Positions 1 through 11,500 of a stretch of 64,000 nt of DNA are shown one piece after another. Made by a program: the position numbers and the translations under genes. Under the pieces are notes generated by a model. That model saw only the letters and a list, made by a program, of their open reading frames with translations, ran no database searches and was not told where the DNA came from. Every line of letters begins with the position of its first letter. The stretch's first letter is position 1. Source of the DNA: Petrolisthes cinctipes (lineage: Eukaryota; Arthropoda; Malacostraca; Decapoda; Porcellanidae); contig JAWQEG010000710.1 of assembly GCA_033782935.1 (NCBI GenBank), forward strand, positions 4,278,001 through 4,342,000. The letters run 5' to 3'.

Positions 1-83
1 TCTCAAATTCAGTCCCAAAACACCCGAAAATTCGATATTTAGGGGTCCCAGAAGCGATCTGTACATGCCTACTCCGTGTTAGA

Positions 84-98
84 GTATTTTCAAAATAC
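84..98. other. 15-bp dyad in A/B monomers (gtattttcaaaatac), representative
   Basis: Seven-base arms gtatttt and aaaatac flank a single c. The element recurs once per monomer in A and B2. In B1 it is shortened to atttt-c-aaaat because the right arm reads aaaattc. A protein-binding role or cruciform extrusion is possible but unproven. Confidence 0.75.
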
Positions 99-353
99 AG
101 GCCAAAAACATACTGAAAATCGATCTTTTAGTTGCCCAAAAGTCGATATGTGCATGCATCTTCTGTACCCGTTTATATCTCAAATTCAGGCTCAAAACAC
201 CCGAAAATTCAATATTTTGGGGTCCCAGAAGCAATCTGTACATGCCTACTCAGTGTTAGAGTATTTTCAAAATACAGGCCCAAAACATGCTAAAAATCGA
301 TATTTTAGATGCCCAAAGTCAATATGTGCATGTATCTTCTGTACCCGTTTATA

Positions 354-501
354 TCTCAAATTCAGGCTCAAAACACCCGAAAATTCAATATTTTGGGGTA
401 CCAGAAGCAATCTGTACATGCCTACACAGTGCTAGAATATTTTCAAAATATAGGCTAAAAACATGCTAAAAATCGACATTTTAGGTGCCAAAAAATCGAT
501 A
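354..501. repeat. Monomer C (148 bp, deleted form closing the trimer), representative copy
   Basis: Third monomer. It follows the B2 pattern in its first half (ttcaatattttgggg, gcaatctg) and then has cagtgctagaatattttc and aaaatataggctaaaaac, unique to C. It ends after gtgccaaaaaatcgata and goes straight into the next A (tctcaaattcagtccc). Compared with A it lacks 29 bp between two copies of atat, so gatat joins ctcaaa. Two tail forms exist: cgatcttttaggtgccaaaaagtcg, normally followed by an A with ggggtcccagaagcgatctg, and cgacattttaggtgccaaaaaatcg, normally followed by an A with gaggtcccagaaggtatctg. Confidence 0.92.
437..451. other. 15-bp dyad in C monomers (atattttcaaaatat), representative
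   Basis: Same place as the A/B dyad, but the outermost g-c pair is replaced by a-t, so both arms changed together and the symmetry is kept. Length-changed versions occur at 5592-5609 and 62595-62612, and a c-shifted version (aatatctttaaaatata) at 47076 and 63101. Confidence 0.75.
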
Positions 502-505
502 TCTC
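498..505. other. C-to-A junction created by the 29-bp deletion (gatatctc), representative
   Basis: Where C joins A, gatat runs straight into ctcaaattc. Full-length monomers read gatatgtgcatg and, 29 bp later, tttatatctcaaa. The deletion ends both lie at atat. The join makes a GATATC hexamer about once per HOR unit and almost nowhere else (exceptions such as agatatctg in the A monomers of 21191 and 24648). Confidence 0.85.
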
Positions 506-854
506 AAATTCAGTCCCAAAACACCCGAAAATTCGATATTTAGAGGTCCCAGAAGGTATCTGTACATGCCTACTCCGTGTTAGAGTATTTTCAAAATACA
601 GGCCAAAAACATACTGAAAATCGATCTTTTAGGTGCCCAAAAGTCGATATGTGCATGCATCTTCTATACCCGTTTATATCTCAAATTCTGGCCCTAAACT
701 CCCGAAAATTCGATATTTTGGGGTCCCAGAAACGATCTGTACATGCCTACTCCGTGTTAGAGTATTTTCAAAATACAGGCCCAAAACATGCTGAAAATCG
801 ATATTTTAGATGCCCAAAGTCAATATGTGCATGTATCTTCTGTACCCGTTTATA

Positions 855-992
855 TCTCAAATTCAGGCTCAAAACACCCGAAAATTCAATATTTTGGGGT
901 CCCAGAAGCAATCTGTACAGTGGTAGAATATTTTCAAAATATAGGCTAAAAACATGCTAAAAATCGATCTTTTAAGTGCCAAAAAGTCGATA
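855..992. repeat. Short monomer C' (138 bp, 10-bp deletion), representative copy
   Basis: Here ctgtacagtgg (more often ctgtacagtgc) replaces the ctgtacatgcctacacagtgc seen in full C monomers, a loss of 10 bp with a 2-bp repeat (ac) at the ends. This shortens the trimer from 501 to 491 bp. C' defines a distinct lineage of units, common from 11.7 to 41.5 kb, with three copies before 2.65 kb, none at 2652-11672, and after 41.5 kb present only in the two 495-bp units at 42990 and 49144. Confidence 0.88.
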
Positions 993-3900
993 TCTCAAAT
1001 TCAGTCCCAAAACACCCGAAAATTCTATATTTAGGGGTCCCAGAAGCGATCTGTACATGCCTACTCCGTGTTAGAGTATTTTCAAAATACAGGCCAAAAA
1101 CATACTGAAAATCGATCTTTTAGGTGCCCAAAAGTCGATATGTGCATGCATCTTCTGTACCCGTTTATATCTCAAATTCAGGCCCTAAACACCCGAAAAT
1201 TCGATATTTTGGGGTCCCAGAAGCGATCTGTACATGCCTACTCCGTGTTAGAGTATTTTCAAAATTCAGGTCCAAAACATGCTGAAAATCGATATTTTTG
1301 GTGCCCAAAGTCAATATGTGCATGTATCTTCTGTACCCGTTTATATCTCAAATTCAGGCTCAAAACACCCGAAAATTCAATATTTTGGGGTCCCAGAAGC
1401 AATCTGTACATGCCTACTCAGTGTTAGAGTATTTTCAAAATACAGGCCCAAAACATGCTAAAAATCGATATTTTAGATGCCCAAAGTCAATATGTGCATG
1501 TATCTTCTGTACCCGTTTATATTTCAAATTCAGGCTCAAAACACCCGAAAATTAAATATTTTGGGGTACCAGAAGCAATCTGTACATGCCTACACAGTGC
1601 TAGAATATTTTCAAAATATAGGCTAAAAACATGCTAAAAATCGACATTTTAGGTGCCAAAAAATCGATATCTCAAATTCAGTCCCAAAACACCCGAAAAT
1701 TCGATATTTAGAGGTCCCAGAAGGTATCTGTACATGCCTACTCCGTGTTAGAGTATTTTCAAAATACAGGCCAAAAACATACTGAAAATCGATCTTTTAG
1801 GTGCCCAAAAGTCGATATGTGCATGCATCTTCTATACCCGTTTATATCTCAAATTCTGGCCCTAAACTCCCGAAAATTCGATATTTTGGGGTCCCAGAAA
1901 CGATCTGTACATGCCTACTCCGTGTTAGAGTATTTTCAAAATACAGGCCCAAAACATGCTGAAAATCGATATTTTAGATGCCCAAAGTCAATATGTGCAT
2001 GTATCTTCTGTACCCGTTTATATCTCAAATTCAGGCTCAAAACACCCGAAAATTCAATATTTTGGGGTCCCAGAAGCAATCTGTACAGTGGTAGAATATT
2101 TTCAAAATATAGGCTAAAAACATGCTAAAAATCGATCTTTTAAGTGCCAAAAAGTCGATATCTCAAATTCAGTCCCAAAACACCCGAAAATTCGATATTT
2201 AGGGGTCCCAGAAGCGATCTGTACATGCCTACTCCGTGTTAGAGTATTTTTAAAATACAGGCCAAAAACATACTGAAAATCGATCTTTTAGGTGCCCAAA
2301 AGTCGATATGTGCATGCATCTTCTGTACCCGTTTATATCTCAAATTCTGGCCCTAAACACCCGAAAATTCGATATTTTGGGGTCCCAGAAGCGATCTGTA
2401 CATGCCTACTGCGTGTTAGAGTATTTTCAAAATTCAGGCCAAAAACATGCTGAAAATCGATATTTTTGGTGCCCAAAGTCAATATGTGCATGTATCTTCT
2501 GTACCCGTTTATATCTCAAATTCAGGCTCAAAACACCCGAAAATTCAATATTTTGGGGTCCCAGAAGCAATCTGTACAGTGCTAGAATATTTTCAAAATA
2601 TAGGCTAAAAACATGCTAAAAATCGATCTTTTAGGTGCCAAAAAGTCGATATCTCAAATTCAGTCCCAAAACACCCGAAAATTCGATATTTAGGGGTCCC
2701 AGAAGGTATCTGTACATGCCTACTCCGTGTCAAAGTATTTTCAAAATACATGCTCAAAACATACTGAAAATCGATCTTTTAGTTGCACAAAAGTCGATAT
2801 GTGCATGCATCTTCAGTACCCGTTTATATCTCAAATTCAGGCTCAAAACACCCGAAAATTCGATATTTTGGGGTCCCAGAAGCGATCTGTACATGCCTAC
2901 TCAGTGTTAGAGTATTTTCAAAATACAGGCCCAAAACATGCTGAAAATCGATATTTTAGATGCCCAAAGTCAATATGTGCATGTATCATCTGTACCCGTT
3001 TATATCTCAAATTCAGGCTCAAAACACCCGAAAATTCAATATTTTGGGGTCCCAGAAGCAATCTGTACATACCTACACAGTGCTAGAATATTTTCAAAAT
3101 ATAGGCTAAAAACATGCTAAAAATCGACATTTTAGGTGCCAAAAAATCGATATCTCAAATTCAGTCCCAAAACACCCGAAAATTCAATATTTAGAGGTCC
3201 CAGAAGGTATCTGTACATGCCTACTCCGTGTTAGAGTATTTTCAAAATACAGGCCAAAAACATACTGAAAATCGATCTTTTAGGTGCCCAAAACTTGATA
3301 TGTGCATGCATCTTCTGTACCCGTTTATATCACAAATTCAGGCTCAAAACACCCGAAATTTCAATATTGTGGGGTCCCAGAAGCAATCTGTACATGCCTA
3401 CTCAGTGTTAGAGTATTTTCAAAATTCAGGCCCAAAACATGCTGAAAATCGATATTTTAGATGCCCAATGTCAATATGTGCATGTATCTTCTGGACCCGT
3501 TTATATCTCAAATTCAGGCTCAAAACACCCGAAAATTCAATATTTTGGGGTACCAGAAGCAATCTGTACATGCCTTCACAGTGCTAGAATATTTTCAAAA
3601 TATAGGCTAAAAACATGCTAAAAATCGATCTTTTAGGTGCCAAAAAATCGATATCTCAAATTCAGTCCCAAAACACCCGAAAATTCGATATTTAGAGGTC
3701 CCAGAAGGTATCTGTACATGCCTACTCCGTGTTAGAGTATTTTCAAAATACAGGCCAAAAACATACTGAAAATCGATCTTTTAGGTGCCCAAAACTTGAT
3801 ATGTGCATGCATCTTCTGTACCCGTTTATATCACAAATTCAGGCTCAAAACACCCGAAAATTCAATATTGTGGGGTCCCAGAAGCAATCTGTACATGCCT

Positions 3901-4154
3901 ACTCAGTGTTAGAGTATTTTCAAAATACAGGCCCAAAACATGCTGTAAATCGATATTTTAGATGCCCAATGTCAATATGTGCATGTATCTTCTGGACCCG
4001 TTTATATCTCAAATTCAGGCTCAAAACACCCGAAAATTCAATATTTTGGGGTCCCAGAAGCAATCTGTACATGCCTTCACAGTGCTAGAATATTTTCAAA
4101 ATATAGGCTAAAAACATGCTAAAAATCGATCTTTTAGGTGCCAAAAAATCGATA

Positions 4155-4331
4155 TCTCAAATTCAGTCCCAAAACACCCGATAATTCGATATTTAGAGGT
4201 CCCAGAAGGTATCTGTACATGCCTACTCCGTGTTAGAGTATTTTCAAAATACAGGCCAAAAACATACTGAAAATCGATCTTTTAGGTGCCCAAAAGTCGA
4301 TATGTGCATGCATCTTCTGTACCCGTTTATA
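4155..4331. repeat. Monomer A, subtype A1 (177 bp), representative copy
   Basis: First monomer of the trimer. It starts with tctcaaattcagtcccaaaa and carries gatatttagaggtcccag or gatatttaggggtcccag in its first half. Subtype A1 has aatacaggccaaaaacata in the middle, then ggtgcccaaaagtcgatat, and ends cttctgtacccgtttata. It is 1 bp longer than B because of an extra a in cccaaaagtc. A1 is usually followed by the B1 form of B. It keeps CG at the diagnostic sites ttcgatat and gtcgatat, and usually at gcgatctg. Copies following a C monomer with cgacatttt usually read ggtatctg instead of gcgatctg. Confidence 0.9.
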
Positions 4332-4507
4332 TCTCAAATTCTGGCCCTAAACACCGAAAAATTCGATATTTTGGGGTCCCAGAAGCGATCTGTACATGCC
4401 TACTCCGTGTTAGAGTATTTTCAAAATTCAGGCCCAAAACATGCTGAAAATCGATATTTTTGGTGCCCAAAGTCAATATGTGCATGTATCTTCTGTACCC
4501 GTTTATA
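4332..4507. repeat. Monomer B, subtype B1 (176 bp), representative copy
   Basis: Second monomer of the trimer, full length. B1 reads ctggccctaaacac, ttcgatattttggggtccc, gcgatctg, actccgtgttag, caaaattcaggcccaaaac, and gatatttttggtgcccaaag. It ends gtatcttctgtacccgttta. B1 normally follows A1. In B1 the central dyad is shortened because aaaatac has become aaaattc. This copy has a small local change near its start (caccgaaaaattc). Confidence 0.88.
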
Positions 4508-5591
4508 TCTCAAATTCAGGCTCAAAACACCCGAAAATTCAATATTTTGGGGTCCCAGAAGCAATCTGTACATGCCTACCCAGTGCTAGAATATTTTCAA
4601 AATATAGGCTAAAAACATGCTAAAAATCGATCTTTTAGGTGCCAAAAAGTCGATATCTCAAATTCAGTCCCAAAACACCCGAAAATTCGATATTTAGGGG
4701 TCCCAGAAGCGATCTGTACATGCCTACTCCGTGTTAGAGTATTTTCAAATTACATGCTCAAAACATACTGAAAATCGATCTTTTAGGTGCACAAAAGTCG
4801 ATATGTGCATGCATCTTCTGTACCCGTTTATATCTCAAATTCAGGCTCAAAACACCCGAAAATTCAATATTTTGGGGTCCCAGAAGCAATCTGTACATGC
4901 CTACTCCGTGTTAGAGTATTTTCAAAATTCAGGCCCAAAACATGCTGACAATCGATATTTTTGGTGCCCAAAGTCAATATGTGCATGTATCTTCTGTACC
5001 CGTTTATATCTCAAATTCAGGCTCAAAACACCCGAAAATTCAATATTTTGGGGTCCCAGAAGCAATCTGTACATGCCTACCCAGTGCTAGAATATTTTCA
5101 ATATATAGGCTAAAAACATGCTAAAAATCGATCTTTTAGGTGCCAAAAAGTCGATATCTCAAATTCAGTCCCAAAACACCCGAAAATTCGATATTTAGGG
5201 GTCCCAGAAGCGATCTGTACATGCCTACTCCGTGTTTGAATATTTTCAAAATACAAGCCTAAAACATACTGAAAATCGATCTTTTAGGTGCCCAAAAGTC
5301 GATATGTGCATGCATCTTCTGTACCCGTTTATATCTCAAATTCTGGCCCTAAACACCCGAAAATTCGATATTTTGGGGTCCCAGAAGCGATCTGTACATG
5401 CCTACTCCGTGTTAGAGTATTTTCAAAATTCAGGCCCAAAACATGCTGAAAATCGATATTTTTGGTGCCCAAAGTCAATATGTGCATGTATCTTCTGTAC
5501 CCATTTATATCTCAAATTTAGGCTCAAAACACCCGAAAATTCAATATTTTGGGGTCCCAGAAGCAATCTGTACATGCCTACTCGGTGCTAG

Positions 5592-5613
5592 AATATATTT
5601 TTTTAAATATAGG
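5592..5613. other. 3-bp expansion at the C-monomer dyad
   Basis: gaatatatttttttaaatatagg replaces the usual gaatattttcaaaatatagg; the central c is lost and the t run grows. It makes unit 5157-5660 504 bp long. A similar but separate expansion lies at 62595 (unit 62160-62663). Confidence 0.8.
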
Positions 5614-8165
5614 CTAAAAACATGATAAAAATCGATCTTTTAGGTGCCAAAAAGTCGATATCTCAAATTCAGTCCCAAAACACCCGAAAATTCGATATTT
5701 AGGGGTCCCAGAAGCGATCTGTACATGCCTACTCCGTGTTAGAGTATTTTCAAATTACATGCTCAAAACATACTGAAAATCGATCTTTTAGGTGCACAAA
5801 AGTCGATATGTGCATGCATCTTCTGTACCCGTTTATATCTCAAATTCAGGCTCAAAACACCCGAAAATTCAATATTTTGGGGTCCCAGAAGCAATCTGTA
5901 CATGCCTACTCCGTGTTAGAGTATTTTCAAAATTCAGGCCCAAAACATGCTGAAAATCGATATTTTTGGTGCCCAAAGTCAATATGTGCATGTATCTTCT
6001 GTACCCGTTTATATCTCAAATTCAGGCTCAAAACACCCGAAAATTCAATATTATGGGGTCCCAGAAGCAATCTGTACATGCCTACCCAGTGCTAGAATAT
6101 TTTCAAAATATAGGCTAAAAACATGCTAAAAATCGATCTTTTAGGTGCCAAAAAGTCGATATCTCAAATTCAGTCTCAAAACACCCGAAAATTCGATATT
6201 TAGGGGTCCCAGAAGCGATCTGTACATGCCTACTCCGTGTTAGAGTATTTTCAAAATACAGGCCAAAAACATACTGAAAATCGATTTTTTAGGTGCCCAA
6301 AAGTCGATATGTGCATGCATCTTCCGTACCCGTTTATATCTCAAATTCTGGCCCTAAACACCCGAAAATTCGATATTTTGGGGTCCCAGAAGCGATCTGT
6401 ACATGCCTACTCCGTGTTAGAGTATTTTCAAATTTCAGGCCCCAAACATGCTGAAAATCGATATTTTTGGTGCCCAAAGTCAATATGTGCATGTATCTTC
6501 TGTACCCGTTTATATCTCAAATTCAGGCTCAAAACACCCGAAAATTCAATATTTTGGGGTCCCAGAAGCAATCTGTACATGCCTACACAGTGCTAGAATA
6601 TTTTCAAAATATAGGCTAAAAACATGCTAAAAATCGATCTTTTAGGTGCCAAAAAGTTGATATCTCAAATTCAGTCCCCAAACACCCGAAAATTCGATAT
6701 TTAGGGGTCCCTGAAGCGATCTGTACATGCCTACTCCGTGTTAGAGTATTTTCAAAATACATGCTCAAAACATACTGAAAATCGATCTTTTAGGTGCACA
6801 AAAGTCGATATGTGCATGCATCTTCAGTACCCGTTTATATCTCAAATTCAGGCTCAAAACACCCGAAAATTCAATATTTTGGGGTCCCAGAAGCAATCTG
6901 TACATGCCTACTCAGTGTTAGAGTATTTTCAAAATACAGGCACAAAACATGCTGAAAATCGATATTTTAGATGCCCAAAGTCGATATGTGCATGTATCTT
7001 CTGTACCCGTTTATATCTCAAATTCAGGCTCAAAACACCCGAAAATTCAATATTTTGGGGTCCCAGAAGCAATCTGTACATGCCTACACAGTGCTAGAAT
7101 ATTTTCAAAATATAGGCTAAAAACATGCTAAAAATCGATCTTTTAGGTGCCAAAAAGTCGATATCTCAAATTCAGTCCCAAAACACCCGAAAATTCGATA
7201 TTTAGGGGTCCCAGAAGCGATCTGTACATGCCTACTCCGTGTTAGAGTATTTTCAAAATACATGCTCAAAACATACTGAAAATCGATCTTTTAGGTGCAC
7301 AAAAGTCGATATGTGCATGCATCTTCAGTACCCGTTTATATCTCAAATTCAGGCTCAAAACACCCGAAAATTCAATATTTTGGGGTCCCAGAAGCAATCT
7401 GTACATGCCTACTCAGTGTTAAAGTATTTTCAAAATACAGGCCCAAAACATGCTGAAAATCGATATTTTAGATGCCCAAAGTCAATATGTGCATGTATCT
7501 TCTGTACCCGTTTATATCTCAAATTCAGGCTCAAAACACCCGAAAATTCAATATTTTGGGGTCCCAGAAGCAATCTGTACATGCCTACCCAGTGCTAGAA
7601 TATTTTCAAAATATAGGCTAAAAACATGCTAAAAATCGATCTTTTAGGTGCCAAAAAGTCGATATCTCAAATTCAGTCCCAAAACACCCGAAAATTCGAT
7701 ATTTAGGGGTCTCAGAAGCGATCTGTACATGCCTACTCCGTGTTAGAGTATTTTCAAAATACAGGCCAAAAACATACTGAAAATCAATCTTTTAGGTGCC
7801 CAAAAGTCGATATGTGCATGCATCTTCCGTACCCGTTTATATCTCAAATTCTGGCCCTAAACACCCGAAAATTCGATATTTTGGGGTCCCAGAAGCGATC
7901 TGTACATGCCTACTCCGTGTTAGAGTATTTTCAAAATTCAGGCCCCAAACCTGCTAAAAATCGATATTTTTGGTGCCCAAAGTCAATATGTGCATGTATC
8001 TTCTGTACCAGTTTATATCTCAAATTCAGGCTCAAAACACCCGAAAATTCAATATTTTGGGGTCCCAGAAGCAATCTGTACATGCCTACACAGTGCTAGA
8101 ATATTTTCAAAATATAGGCTAAAAACATGCTAAAAATCGATCTTTTAGGTGCCAAAAAGTCGATA

Positions 8166-8342
8166 TCTCAAATTCAGTCCCAAAACACCCGAAAATTCGA
8201 TATTTAGGGGTCCCAGAAGCGATCTGTACATGCCTACTCCGTGTTAGAGTATTTTCAAAATACATGCTCAAAACATACTGAAAATCGATCTTTTAGGTGC
8301 ACAAAAGTCGATATGTGCATGCATCTTCAGTACCCGTTTATA
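8166..8342. repeat. Monomer A, subtype A2 (177 bp), representative copy
   Basis: Same frame and length as A1 but with a different second half: aatacatgctcaaaacata, then ggtgcacaaaagtcgatat, and ends cttcagtacccgtttata. It is usually followed by the B2 form of B. A1 and A2 alternate along the array (for example A2, A2, A1 in the 1503-bp super-repeat), so the array is a mosaic of two trimer haplotypes rather than one uniform family. Confidence 0.88.
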
Positions 8343-8518
8343 TCTCAAATTCAGGCTCAAAACACCCGAAAATTCAATATTTTGGGGTCCCAGAAGCAAT
8401 CTGTACATGCCTACTCAGTGTTAGAGTATTTTCAAAATACAGGCCCAAAACATGCTGAAAATCGATATTTTAGATGCCCAAAGTCGATATGTGCATATAT
8501 CTTCTGTACCCGTTTATA
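8343..8518. repeat. Monomer B, subtype B2 (176 bp), representative copy
   Basis: Same position and length as B1. B2 reads caggctcaaaacacccg, ttcaatattttggggtccc, gcaatctg, actcagtgttag, caaaatacaggcccaaaac, and gatattttagatgcccaaag. It normally follows A2. Compared with A and B1 it has CA in place of CG at ttcaatat and gcaatctg. This particular copy keeps gtcgatat, where most B copies read gtcaatat. Confidence 0.88.
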
Positions 8519-11500
8519 TCTCAAATTCAGGCTCAAAACACCCGAAAATTCAATATTTTGGGGTCCCAGAAGCAATCTGTACATGCCTACACAGTGCTAG
8601 AATATTTTCAAAATATAGGCTAAAAACATGCTAAAAATCGATCTTTTAGGTGCCAAAAAGTCGATATCTCAAATTCAGTCCCAAAACACCCGAAAACTCG
8701 ATATTTAGGGGTCCCAGAAGAGATCTGTACATGCCTACTCCGTGTTAGAGTATTTTCAAAATACATGCTCAAAACATACTGAAAATCGATCTTTTAGGTG
8801 CACAAAAGTCGATATGTGCATGCATCTTCAGTACCCGTTTATATCTCAAATTCAGGCTCAAAACACCCGAAAATTCAATATTTTGGGGTCCCAGAAGCAA
8901 TCTGTACATGCCTACTCAGTGTTAGAGTATTTTCAAAATACAGGCCCAAAACATGCTGAAAATCGATATTTTAGATGCCCAAAGTCAATATGTGCATGTA
9001 TCTTCTGTACCCGTTTATATCTCAAATTCAGGCTCAAAACACCCGAAAATTCAATATTTTGGGGTCCCAGAAGCAATCTGTACATGCCTACCCAGTGCTA
9101 GAATATTTTCAAAATATAGGCTAAAAACATGCTAAAAATCGATCTTTTAGGTGCCAAAAAGTCGATATCTCAAATTCAGTCCCAAAACACCCGAAAATTC
9201 GATATTTAGGGGTCCCAGAAGCGATCTGTACATGCCTACTCCGTGTTAGAGTATTTTCAAAATACAGGCCAAAAACATACTGAAAATCAATCTTTTAGGT
9301 GCCCAAAAGTCGATATGTGCATGCATCTTCCGTACCCGTTTATATCTCAAATTCTGGCCCTAAACACCCGAAAATTCGATATTTTGGGGTCCCAGAAGCT
9401 ATCTGTACATGCCTACTCCGTGTTAGAGTATTTTCAAAATTCAGGCCCCAAACCTGCTAAAAATCGATATTTTTGGTGCCCAAAGTCAATATGTGCATGT
9501 ATCTTCTGTACCAGTTTATATCTCAAATTCAGGCTCAAAACACCCGAAAATTCAATATTTTGGGGTCCCAGAAGCAATCTGTACATGCCTACACAGTGCT
9601 AGAATATTTTCAAAATATAGGCTAAAAACATGCTAAAAATCGATCTTTTAGGTGCCAAAAAGTCGATATCTCAAATTCAGTCCCAAAACACCCGAAAATT
9701 CGATATTTAGGGGTCCCAGAAGCGATCTGTACATGCCTACTCCGTGTTAGAGTATTTTCAAAATACATGCTCAAAACATACTGAAAATCGATCTTTTAGG
9801 TGCACAAAAGTCGATATGTGCATGCATCTTCAGTACCCGTTTATATCTCAAATTCAGGCTCAAAACACCCGAAAATTCAATATTTTGGAGTCCCAGAAGC
9901 AATCTGTACATGCCTACCTAGTGTTAGAGTATTTTCAAAATACAGGCCCAAAACATGCTGAAAATCGATATTTTAGATGCCCAAAGTCAATATGTGCATG
10001 TATCTTCTGTACCCGTTTATATCTCAAATTCAGGCTCAAAACACCCGAAAATTCAATATTTTGGGGTCCCAGAAGCAATCTGTACATGCCTACACAGTGC
10101 TAGAATATTTTCAAAATATAGGCTAAAAACATGCTAAAAATCGACATTTTAGGTGCCAAAAAATCGATATCTCAAATTTAGTCCCAAAACACCCGAAAAT
10201 TCGATATTTAGAGGTCCCAGAAGGTATCTGTACATGCCTACTCCGTGTTAGAGTATTTTCAAAATACAGGCCAAAAACATACTGAAAATCGATCTTTTAG
10301 GTGCACAAAAGTCGATATGTGCATGCATCTTCTGTACCCGGTTATATCTCAAATTCTGGCCCTAAACACCCGAAAATTCGATATTTTGGGGTCCCAGAAG
10401 CGATCTGTACATGCCTACTCCGTGTTAGAGTATTTTCAAAATTCAGGCCCCAAACATGCTGAAAATTGATTTTTTTGGTGCCCAAAGTCAATATGTGCAT
10501 GTATCTTCTGTACCCGTTTATATCTCAAATTCAGGCTCAAAACACCCGAAAATTCAAAATTTTGGGGTCCCAGAAGGAATCTGTACATGCCTACCCAGTG
10601 CTAGAATATTTTCAAAATATAGGCTAAAAACATGCTAAAAATCGATCTTTTAGGTGCCAAAAAGTCGATATCTCAAATTCAGTCCCAAAACACCCGAAAA
10701 TTCGATATTTAGGGGTCCCAGAAGCGATCTGTACATGCCTACTCCGTGTTAGAGTATTTTCAAAATACAGGCCAAAAACATACTGAAAATCGATCTTTTA
10801 GGTGCCCAAAAGTCGATATGTGCATGCATCTTCTGTACCCGTTTATATCTCAAATTCTGGCCCTAAACACCCGAAAATTCGATATTTTGGGGTCTCAGAA
10901 GCGATCTGTACATGCCTACTCCGTGTTAGAGTATTTTCAAAATTCAGGCCCAAAACATGCTCAAAATCGATATTTTTGGTGCCCAAAGTCAATATGTGCA
11001 TGTATCTTCTGTACCCGTTTATATCTCAAAATCAGGCTCAAAACACCCGAAAATTCAATATTTTGGGGTCCAAGAAGCAATCTGTACATGCCTACTCAGT
11101 GCTAGAATATTTTCAAAATATAGGCTAAAAACATGCTAAAAATCGATCTTTTAGGTGCCAAAAAATCGATATCTCAAATTCAGTCCCAAAACACCCGAAA
11201 ATTCGATATTTAGAGGTCCCAGAAGGTATCTGTACATGCCTACTCCGTGTTAGAGTATTTTCAAAATACATGCTCAAAACATACTGAAAGTCGATCTTTT
11301 AGGTGCACAAAAGTCGATATGTGCATGCATCTTCAGTACCCGTTTATATCTCAAATTCAGGCTCAAAACACCCTAAAATTCAATATTTTGGGGTCCCAGA
11401 AGCAATCTGTACATGCCTACTCCGTGTTAGAGTATTTTCAAAATTCAGGCCCCAAACATGCTGAAAATTGATTTTTTTGGTGCCCAAAGTCAATATGTGC

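Larger units (their letters stand above)
1..2651. repeat. Array block 1: mixed 501/491/677-bp units with an 1168-bp duplication
   Basis: Units begin at 1 (501 bp), 502 (491), 993 (677, A-B-B-C), 1670 (491) and 2161 (491). The stretch from about 240 to 990 reappears 1168 bp downstream, including the rare markers cactcccgaaaattc, gtacagtggtag and catgctaaaaatcgatatttt. The 677-bp tetramer at 993 is the expected product at the duplication junction. Small differences (for example atttcaaattc at 1520-1530 and aaattaaatatt near 1550) show the copies have since diverged slightly. Confidence 0.85.
6663..10169. repeat. 1503-bp super-repeat (three trimers), about 2.3 copies
   Basis: Trimer types run A2-B2, A2-B2, A1-B1 (6663, 7164, 7665), then the same again (8166, 8667, 9168), then A2-B2 at 9669. 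Markers confirm the 1503-bp offset: the A1 copies at 7665 and 9168 share aaaatcaatcttttagg and catcttccgtacc, and their B monomers share ccccaaacctgctaaaa and tgtaccagtttata. This is a block duplication of three whole HOR units. Confidence 0.82.

Noticed and set aside
130..165. tgcatgca in A monomers as a plant RY-type (CATGCA) regulatory element
   Set aside because: It is an 8-base palindrome within a repeated unit with no gene nearby. A match this short carries no weight here.
165..185. TATA-like gtttatatctc as a satellite promoter
   Set aside because: It occurs in every full monomer of an AT-rich repeat and nothing nearby supports initiation. Satellite transcription is possible, but the sequence does not show it.
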